NCBI GenBank assembly: GCA_965205255.1
Contig: OZ242051.1
Coordinates: forward strand, 1,364,001 to 1,428,000
Reading direction: 5' to 3'
Source of the DNA: G965205255 sp965205255
GTDB lineage: Bacteria; Pseudomonadota; Gammaproteobacteria; Pseudomonadales; Endozoicomonadaceae
Length of the DNA: 64,000 bases
Shown: piece by piece, positions 1 through 7,900 of the stretch
How the letters are laid out: each line of letters starts with the position of its first letter
How positions within the stretch are numbered: position 1 is the first letter of the stretch
Made by a program: the position numbers and the translations under genes
The notes under the pieces: model-generated
What the model saw: the letters and a program-made list of their open reading frames with translations, nothing else
Told to the model about the DNA's origin: nothing
The model's database searches: none

Positions 1-3000
1 TACCGAGTGCAGCTATTAGTTGATTATCATCATTCTCTCAATGTTCCGCTATATAAAAAGGCTTGGCAGTTAGCTTCTGAGCGTTACCCCGTACTAAGAA
101 TGGCACTGGATACGGAAGGTGAACCATTACAGGTAATCTTGAAGAACTGTGTGCTGACAGATGATCACTTTACAGAGATTGATCTGGGTTATCTTAACGC
201 ATCTGAGCGGGAAGAACGTATTGCCCTATTGCAGCAAAACGACCGGAAACAGGGATTTAACCTGAATACACCGGGTCTATTACGCCTGATGATCATTAAA
301 CATTCTAATGACCATTACACGGTAATGAAAACAGAACACCATGCTGTCAGTGATGGGTGGAGTAACCCGATACTATGGCAATTTATTCATCATACCTATC
401 AACAACTGATCGCAAAACAGCAAGTCAATATAGCCTCTGAGACTACGTATTCTGAGGTTCAGCGATATCATCAGCAGCACCAGGCAGAAACAGATACTTA
501 CTGGAAACAGCAGAAAACAAGCTGGCAGGGTACAACTAATCTGCGTTACTTATTGGATAATCCTGTTGACTTAAATAAGCACCGGACAATCACTGTACCG
601 GGAGAGATAGACTTACAACTCACAGGACACACGTTACACCAGTTAAAAGCGCAATGTCAGTCACAGGGTATTACCCTAAATGCAGCCGTTCAGTTTGCCT
701 GGCACAAGGTGCTACAGGTCTACAGTAACAGCAACCAAACCATTGTGGGAACCACGGTATCGGGAAGAGATATTCCGGTACAGGGTATTGAAAACAGTGT
801 TGGACTATACATTAATACGCTACCACTGACTGTCAATTGGGAGAAAGAGGCTTCTTGCGCTTGCGTACTCCAGTTAATTCAGCAGCAAATTGCAGCACTG
901 AACAGCCACAGCAGCGTCTCTTTATCCTCTTTGCAATCACAGGGTGAACGTTTATTCCACAGCCTGTTGGTTTTTGAAAACTATCCCAACCCTATAGATG
1001 AAACAAAGGATAAAGAAAAGAAAACTTTGATTACTATGCGGGGATCAAAGGAAAAAACTGATTATCCCTTATCGTTGACAGCCTATGAACATGATGAGAC
1101 ATTAACCGTTCGGCTTTGCTATGACACTACGCTAATAAGTATTAAACAAGTTACACGTATTAAAGAGCAAATCTTCTCAATTTTAGAAAGCATCAGCACG
1201 GCTGTGGAACAACCTCATACCTCCATTAATCTGTTAAGCAACAGTGAACGTCATACCTTACTGCATACTTGGAATGCAACTGATGCACCGTACCCCAAAG
1301 ACAATACCCTATACCAGCTATTTGAAGCACAGGTAGATAAAACGCCGGATAATATCGCTTTGGTGTTTGAGAATCAGCAGTTAACTTACAGGCAACTAAA
1401 TCTGCGAGCCAATCAGCTGGCACGACAGATCAGAGCAACTTACCAGCAACGCCACGGTAGCACATTATCACCAGATACCCTGATTGCACTGTATCTTGAC
1501 CGGTCACCGGAGATGATAATCAGTATTCTGGCCGTATTAAAAGCCGGCGGGGCATACGTGCCGGTTGCGCCAGAGTATCCTCAGTCACGAACGCTGTTTA
1601 TATTGGAGGATACGAAAGCTCCCCTGCTACTGACTCAAAGTCATTATACCGATCAATTAGACGGCTGGATTAATAAACTGAAGGGGAAGCCTCCGGTATT
1701 AATTGCCACCGATCAGATGTCAGACATGGCAAACTATGCTACGGACAATCTGTCACCTATAAGCAAAGCTAAGGATTTGGCTTATGTGATTTATACCTCA
1801 GGTACCACAGGAAATCCCAAAGGGGTGATGCTATCGCACTGTAGCGTAGTTAATAGAATGCACTGGATGCAAACTGAATGCCCATTAACAGACAAAGATA
1901 GAATTTTACAAAAAACACCTTATAGCTTTGATGCATCTGTTTGGGAGTTCTTTTGTGGACATTTGGTTGGTGCTACGCTGGTAGTTGCTGCACCAGATAT
2001 GCATAAGGAACCCGCACAACTTTATAATTTAATGCAAGCGCATGAAATTACAACTGTGCACTTTGTTCCGTCAATGCTCAATGTTTTTTGTGATTTTCTG
2101 CATGATAAAGACTACAAATTGCCTGAAACAGTGAGACAGGTTTTTTGTGGTGGAGAAGCTTTGACTACAAAACATGTGGAACATTTTAGACACATATCAC
2201 CTGTCGACAGAAAGTGTCAGCTTTATAATCGGTATGGTCCAACAGAGACAGCTATCGATACTACTTTTTTTGATTGCTCACAAAATAATCAGCTATTAAA
2301 TATACCAATAGGGAAACCTGTCCATAATACCCAGCTTTATGTTATTGACAATAAATTAAGTCTTGCCCCGACAGGCGCACCCGGAGAATTATATATTGGT
2401 GGAGTCGGACTGGCTCGTGGTTATCTAAATCAACCTAAACTCACAGCAGAGCGGTTTATTGATAATCTTTTTGCCACTGAAGCGGATATTGCCAACGGTT
2501 ATACCCGACTTTATAAAACTGGTGACCTTGTCCGCTGGTTACCCGATGGTAATCTTGAGTACTTGGGACGCAATGACTTTCAGGTAAAGATCCGTGGATA
2601 CCGGATTGAGTTGGGGGAAATTGAAAAGGCGCTAACAGCTTTGCCGCAAGTATCACAGGCGGTGGTTATTGACCGTGAGCGGGAAGGCACTAAATATCTG
2701 GCTGCCTATTGTATTGCTGCTGATACCCGTGCATCGAAAGACAAAGATCGTATAACTACTCTGACTGACTTATTACGTCAACAATTGCAAGCCAGCCTGC
2801 CAGAGTATATGGTGCCGGCCACGTTCACTGTGATTGAAGATATACCCTTAACCATCAATGGCAAGCTAGATCGTCGCGCCTTACCTGCCCCAGAATTTAT
2901 AAATACCGATAGTTATGTGGCGCCACGCACAGAAATGGAAACTCAACTTTGTGCTGTTTGGGCTGATGTTTTAGGACTCAAGCGTGTCGGCATTCATGAT

Positions 3001-3894
3001 AATTTCTTCCGGATTGGCGGAAATTCAATTTCAGCGATTCGTTTAACTGCTAAAAGCCGTCAAATGCTGGATAAAGATATTGCTCTGGCATTGTTATTTG
3101 CTAATCCTACTGTTGCACGACTGGCAGAGGTTATAGGACGATCAAATCAAGATAAACTGATAACATCTTTAACACCAGACTCTACCAATCTTCCCCAGTT
3201 GTTTATGATTCATCCTGGGATTGCAGGTGCTGAAGTTTATCAGCAACTTGCCAGTCAATTGAAGGATACATACAGCTGTATTGGTATCAATAACTATAAC
3301 TTACTATATAGTAAAAAAATTTCTTGTCTGAAAAAACTGGGTAAAGTTTATCTGGAAAAAATCATGCCACTACTCAGGAAAAATGAACCAGTAAGACTTG
3401 CCGGTTGGTCATTAGGTGGTCTTATTTCACTGGAAATAGCTTCTCAGCTTGAAAAGGCTGGATGGCATGATATTAATGTTTGTTTAATAGATACATACTT
3501 GCATACCAGTAAAGATAAGCCAATTGACGAAGACTTTGATACAAGGTTAACAAGACAAGAGATTGAAAATATGACTAAGTATGCCGGTATTGATTTTGAG
3601 TATATTGACTCTGATTATTTTGAAAAAATACAGGAAAACATACCCGTTGAAAATATACTAGTGCAATCTAAAGTAGATCAATTGAATACGACAACGGTTA
3701 CTTTAACTGTAGCAGGGAAAGATTTGAAGGAAGGCTCGGAAATATGTAAAGATACTGATTCAATAGCCAGAAGTATCAGTGATATTCAATCAGTGATTAC
3801 GAAAAAAATATATCATAACGTCGCAACACATTATAACCATTACAGTATCATCAAATCCAGAGAGGTTTTTTATACTCTGAAAGAGTTAATTTAA
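1..3894 (+). CDS. Non-ribosomal peptide synthetase, terminal C-A-T-TE module (5' truncated by window)
   Basis: The reading frame is already open at base 1, so the true start lies upstream. Residue numbers count from base 7. A condensation domain carries HHAVSDG at 111-117. An adenylation domain follows, with the A3 loop YTSGTTGNPKG near 595, the NRYGPTET motif, YKTGDLVRW, and IRGYRIELGEIE near 861, ending in NGKLDRRALP near 952. The carrier domain has GGNS with the phosphopantetheine Ser at 1007. A type I thioesterase has GWSLGG (Ser1135), a plausible Asp in LIDTY and a C-terminal His in HYNHYS. C-A-T-TE order is that of a final module: it adds one amino acid, then releases the peptide by hydrolysis or cyclisation. 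Read against EntF from memory, the specificity pocket is about D-A-W-H-F-G-R-I-D-K. That is near Ser/Glu-type codes but not assignable. Earlier modules should lie just upstream of the window. Confidence 0.95.
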   Translation, partial: YRVQLLVDYHHSLNVPLYKKAWQLASERYPVLRMALDTEGEPLQVILKNCVLTDDHFTEIDLGYLNASEREERIALLQQNDRKQGFNLNTPGLLRLMIIKHSNDHYTVMKTEHHAVSDGWSNPILWQFIHHTYQQLIAKQQVNIASETTYSEVQRYHQQHQAETDTYWKQQKTSWQGTTNLRYLLDNPVDLNKHRTITVPGEIDLQLTGHTLHQLKAQCQSQGITLNAAVQFAWHKVLQVYSNSNQTIVGTTVSGRDIPVQGIENSVGLYINTLPLTVNWEKEASCACVLQLIQQQIAALNSHSSVSLSSLQSQGERLFHSLLVFENYPNPIDETKDKEKKTLITMRGSKEKTDYPLSLTAYEHDETLTVRLCYDTTLISIKQVTRIKEQIFSILESISTAVEQPHTSINLLSNSERHTLLHTWNATDAPYPKDNTLYQLFEAQVDKTPDNIALVFENQQLTYRQLNLRANQLARQIRATYQQRHGSTLSPDTLIALYLDRSPEMIISILAVLKAGGAYVPVAPEYPQSRTLFILEDTKAPLLLTQSHYTDQLDGWINKLKGKPPVLIATDQMSDMANYATDNLSPISKAKDLAYVIYTSGTTGNPKGVMLSHCSVVNRMHWMQTECPLTDKDRILQKTPYSFDASVWEFFCGHLVGATLVVAAPDMHKEPAQLYNLMQAHEITTVHFVPSMLNVFCDFLHDKDYKLPETVRQVFCGGEALTTKHVEHFRHISPVDRKCQLYNRYGPTETAIDTTFFDCSQNNQLLNIPIGKPVHNTQLYVIDNKLSLAPTGAPGELYIGGVGLARGYLNQPKLTAERFIDNLFATEADIANGYTRLYKTGDLVRWLPDGNLEYLGRNDFQVKIRGYRIELGEIEKALTALPQVSQAVVIDREREGTKYLAAYCIAADTRASKDKDRITTLTDLLRQQLQASLPEYMVPATFTVIEDIPLTINGKLDRRALPAPEFINTDSYVAPRTEMETQLCAVWADVLGLKRVGIHDNFFRIGGNSISAIRLTAKSRQMLDKDIALALLFANPTVARLAEVIGRSNQDKLITSLTPDSTNLPQLFMIHPGIAGAEVYQQLASQLKDTYSCIGINNYNLLYSKKISCLKKLGKVYLEKIMPLLRKNEPVRLAGWSLGGLISLEIASQLEKAGWHDINVCLIDTYLHTSKDKPIDEDFDTRLTRQEIENMTKYAGIDFEYIDSDYFEKIQENIPVENILVQSKVDQLNTTTVTLTVAGKDLKEGSEICKDTDSIARSISDIQSVITKKIYHNVATHYNHYSIIKSREVFYTLKELI

Positions 3895-4155
3895 TGAGTC
3901 TATTATGAGCTATAATGGTCACCTATTTTGATTTAATGGAACCGGTCGCAGTTTCTCCGCCCTCCCCCGCTTCCAGAATGCTATTCCCTTTGCAAGAATC
4001 AATGCAGGCACAATATGCTCAACCTCAATACGCTCTTCTCATTTTTGTCTTTTGCTAGACTTTTATCCGCAGACCTTTAAATTTGGTCTGCCTTTTTTCC
4101 GTTAGAGTATTTTCCAATCCTAAAATGAGCCTAAACGACTTTTAACCAGTTCTTT
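3895..4155. other. Intergenic region after the NRPS gene
   Basis: No gene, clear terminator hairpin or RNA is visible. It joins the decayed transposase at 4156-4510, so it may include the outer end of that element. Confidence 0.4.
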
Positions 4156-4510
4156 CAGGCTTTTCGTTCAAAAATGGCTGTATATAGTGCCTCTCTGGCA
4201 TTTTGTAAACATTTTGCGACTTCATTCTCGCTCATTTGTGTTGCTTGTGCTTTGAGTTTTTCGAGCGTTACTCCTTTTTTCAGATACTGCTTACAGTTGG
4301 CAATGCAGAAAAACTTGTCGTAAGAAGTAAGCATGTTTTTGTAAAGGTGTTTTTTTCTTTATTTGCCTTTCCCATCAACTTCAGTCTCAGCAAAAAAACA
4401 GGGACGGTGGTAGTTCAGATAAAGCGTAAGGTAGTTGTGTTTCAACGCATTGACTTCTGTTGCCTAAAACTGAGGAATATGGGCATATCCCGGTATTTTT
4501 CTTGCCACTG
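4156..4510 (-). pseudogene. Transposase remnant (C-terminal part, integrase-type DDE family), frameshifted
   Basis: Read on the minus strand from about 4480, one frame gives a segment containing ALKHNYLTLYLNYHRPCFFA and then a stop. A second frame continues with MLTSYDKFFCI, KQYLKKGVTLEKLKAQ and SENEVAKCLQNAREALYTAI, ending at a stop at 4156-4158. The order and wording match the C-terminal part of integrase-core transposases (YLNYHRPC, 'TPYDKL', 'KKGVT'). At least one frameshift and a stop upstream show the copy is dead. The N-terminal catalytic half is not recognisable. The plus-strand frame at 4236-4511 is its shadow. I am confident of the transposase character, less of the exact family. 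Confidence 0.6.
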
Positions 4511-4928
4511 AACAATTTTTAATTTCTACGAGTGCATGATCTTTTGTGTTATGATGATTTCCTATTTACATTTGTATACGTATAGTTTATAAACTACTTT
4601 CTTCGGTTGTTTAACTTCATAAGAGACATTTGTTAATCCAGAAAACTCAATATTAATATTCACCTTTTTATGCCTTATAAGAGCCCCAATTTGGGTATGG
4701 CAGAGCAGTGCTGGAATGTGATCAATGGGTAAGTAATAATATCTCCTTTCGTTCAGCAACAAAGTTTTAATGCGCCATTCATGTAGGATTTAGTTCGTTT
4801 AGGGGAAAATAAAGCTCTGTTTTTTTAGTCGTATCAATGACAATTTTAACCGCATCAAAGCCAAACTTTTATTTGGTTGATCTCTATTTTATAACTTTCA
4901 AGATCTTTTGTTAATTAATGATGGTAAT
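4511..4928. other. A+T-rich intergenic region upstream of the RHS gene
   Basis: About 420 bases without a supportable gene. A 66-codon minus-strand frame (4562-4762) has no recognisable motif or convincing ribosome site; it may be transposase debris. The RHS promoter should lie here, but I found no clear -35/-10 pair. Confidence 0.35.
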
Positions 4929-4933
4929 AAGGA
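4929..4933 (+). promoter_or_regulatory. Ribosome binding site that fixes the RHS gene start
   Basis: AAGGA lies seven bases before the GTG at 4941. The longer frame would open at a TTG at 4908 with no such site. Starting at the GTG also gives a clean signal peptide at residue 1. Confidence 0.6.
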
Positions 4934-4940
4934 TTTTTTT

Positions 4941-7900
4941 GTGTTTTTAAGACTAGTTAAGTTGGCTGTTGCCGTAATAACTCTCGCCAGTTATTTAACA
5001 ACCAGCGTTGCTTTTGCAGAAAATTCAAATGCGCATATATCTTCGGTCAAACACCGTTCATCGACGAGCAAGGCTGCACCCATGTCAGTTGCTGCTAAAA
5101 AAACACTACTAAAAAAGCTCAAGCGTCTGGTGGCCACAGGTCATAATCATTTTACCTCTCAGGCGAGCAACGGGGGAATGAACGCAGCGGTGTCGGTCAA
5201 CCCTTCTTCACTAGGACTGACATTTTCACAAAAGCTATTTTCCGTAAACAGTTCACCAACCTCAAAAACTACACTACCAGTTAGCATTTTCCTTGGCGCT
5301 CCTACCGGTTTTAACCCGACAACACAACTATTGAATGACTACCCCATTGATGTGAATATTCCTTATATTCAGCCACAAGAATCCAGCAGTGGTCATACTT
5401 ATTATACCCTATCTATCGGGGGCAGCAGCTATCCGATGATAATGGATAGCAAACAACAGTTTCAGTTTATTTATTATAAAAAGCCCGATATTCATATTAC
5501 CCATCAAAGTGATGATACCATTGTTGTCACCCAGCGGGACAACTCAACATATATCTTCAAAAAAGTGAACGGCACTGCTGCCACAACTCCATATCAAGTG
5601 GTGGCTAAAATAGGGCCAGATGGCAAGGCCATTTATTTTCAGTATGCCCACAGCGATACACAATCTAGTATTACGCTGTTAAATTCTGATCAAAAAGTAG
5701 TGGCTAAAATAAACAAACAATCCGGTTCTGCCACGCTGTTCTATCAAGATAAAATGGGTCATTTTCAGCACTTTACACTCCGTAACGAAAGCGACGGTGT
5801 AAGCATTACCAACCCGTTAAACGAAAGCACATTACTCACCTTTGATACCGATAAAAAACCCACTAAAATCACTCTGGCCGATGGTGCTTATTACACCATC
5901 AACTATGGTGTGCTCTCTGGCTCTCACTATATTGTTAGTGGTTACACAGAGCCTGTGAATAATCATACGCCTTATGTTAGCTCTTATACAGAACACTTTA
6001 ATAACAGTCACGATCAGGATATTACCCGTACGTTCAGCGTTAGCAGTACAGGCAATAATTTTTCCGGTAATAATATACAGTGTGATGGTAATACGTTTAG
6101 CCATGTGACATCAGCACAGGACTGGTTAATGGAATGCGGATTTCGGCATCAGGGCGCACCCGTGTATCGTTATAGCACCCTTGTAGGGATGAAAATTCCA
6201 GTCTTTACCGGTACGTTAACACCTTCGCCAGAAACAAAACAGATCAGCCAGAGTTATAATTATCTGCATTTAAAAGATCAGCAAACGACTTCAGTCAATA
6301 ATATAACCCTAACCTGCGGGCAGACTACCTACGGTGACAAGATTACTTCTGCCTCTTCGGTGGCTGATCTATCCCAGCACTATAATCTTCCCTCTGTGCA
6401 ACAGTATCTGTTGTACGACGCCACTGGAAACAACGCGCTGTTGCAGGTGCAAAACTTCAACTACAGCTATGACTCAAAGGGATTTCTGGCGAAAAAAATT
6501 GTACAAGACAGTCACGGTAACCTGAATACTGAAAGCTACACGACGCTACCTGGTGTTTATCACCCTATACTGCAAACCAGTGTCGCTCAGATCAGATCTA
6601 CAAAGCAGGCAGGTCTGCAAGGAAAGGCACCTACCACACTCACCACAAATTACAGTAAACCCAGTGTTATCAGCAAATCCATAACAGTGGGAGGACACTC
6701 TTATACGGTTAACCGTGTAGCGATTCCCAGTAATCAGATACTCTTTAATGGCAAGGTAATCAGAAGCAGTACCGTAACTTATAATACTGAACCCACAGCG
6801 ATGACGTTTGCCATGCCAGTCAAAACGACTGCCACATTGCCGTCCATGGGACAATATGTCAACAATACCTATACGATCAGCAATAGCAATAACGTCTATA
6901 CGATCAGTAACACAAAACACAGCCTGAGCAGTGACACACAAGGTAGAGCTCCTCAACAATTACCCGGAACCCAAAAAACCTATAATCTGTATGGCGGGTT
7001 AATAAAAAGTGAAGATCCGGTCACCGGAGATATTGTCACTTACGACAATTACGATGCTCTTGGCCGTCCTGTGCAGGTTAGTTATCTACCTGCAGGTAAT
7101 GCCGATGACAAGCAAACTTATCGTTATCAGTATGACATACTCAATGGCGCACAAAACGCAGGTTTTCGGGTGACCATGACACAGCTGATGCCCACCGGTA
7201 AAGGCAAGGGCGTACAGGTGGAAAAAGAATATGACACGCAAAACCATGTGGTCAAAACGCTACAACAGCTTAAAGACCGTAGTGGTTTTTACGCCACTGA
7301 TGAGGCTTTTTATAATCTGTCCGGTCAGATCAGCAAAACCATTCATTATTATTATGATGAAAAGGGACAGGTTCATCCGCAACAATCCCTGTATTTTTAT
7401 AACCGCTATGGCAAACCCACCGCCGTACAGCACCCCAACGGTAGCACCAGTATATCTGTATCAGACCCTTATCATTTGCGAAAGATTTCTTATACGTTAT
7501 TACCTACCAGTCAGGTGATAAATAATCCGGATTCTCTGTGCTTTGATCCGTTACAACCGACGCCTGATCACAGGGTTAATACCGCCTGTCGGGTAGCATC
7601 AGTTCAGGTATCACAGTCACATTCGGTCAATCAAGGCTCGGCCAGTCGTCCTGTGTTGTTTCACGATGTGAGCTATAAATATAACTTTATTACTGATCCG
7701 GCTTTTACCACAACGACAGCTGATGGTAAAAAGGTACCATTGTACGACAATGGCACAAAAAAACAAATGACGACCGTGTTTGCTAGTACCGCTAAAGGTC
7801 AGGCGCCTGACTCTCAAGCACTGGAATCGCTGGCAGATACCATTAAAAACCAAGCACTGGCTAACCCTTCAGCCACACAGGCAAGCACTTTTGTGGTGAG

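Noticed and set aside
470..540. Possible second WASP-like feature: SRLNKIRKAV in the proline-rich protein (residues 474-483) as another WH2
   Set aside because: It lacks the LL pair and the downstream LK.V at a sensible distance; only the motif at 540-559 is kept. The coordinates given here are residue-like placeholders for that protein, which lies at 49219-51039.
4236..4511. 91-codon plus-strand frame after the NRPS
   Set aside because: It is antisense to the decayed transposase, which explains the sequence better.
4562..4762. 66-codon minus-strand frame upstream of the RHS gene
   Set aside because: No motif or homology that I can name; may be mobile-element debris.
6546..6959. 137-codon minus-strand frame inside the RHS gene
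   Set aside because: Antisense to an uninterrupted, well-supported gene; no domain.
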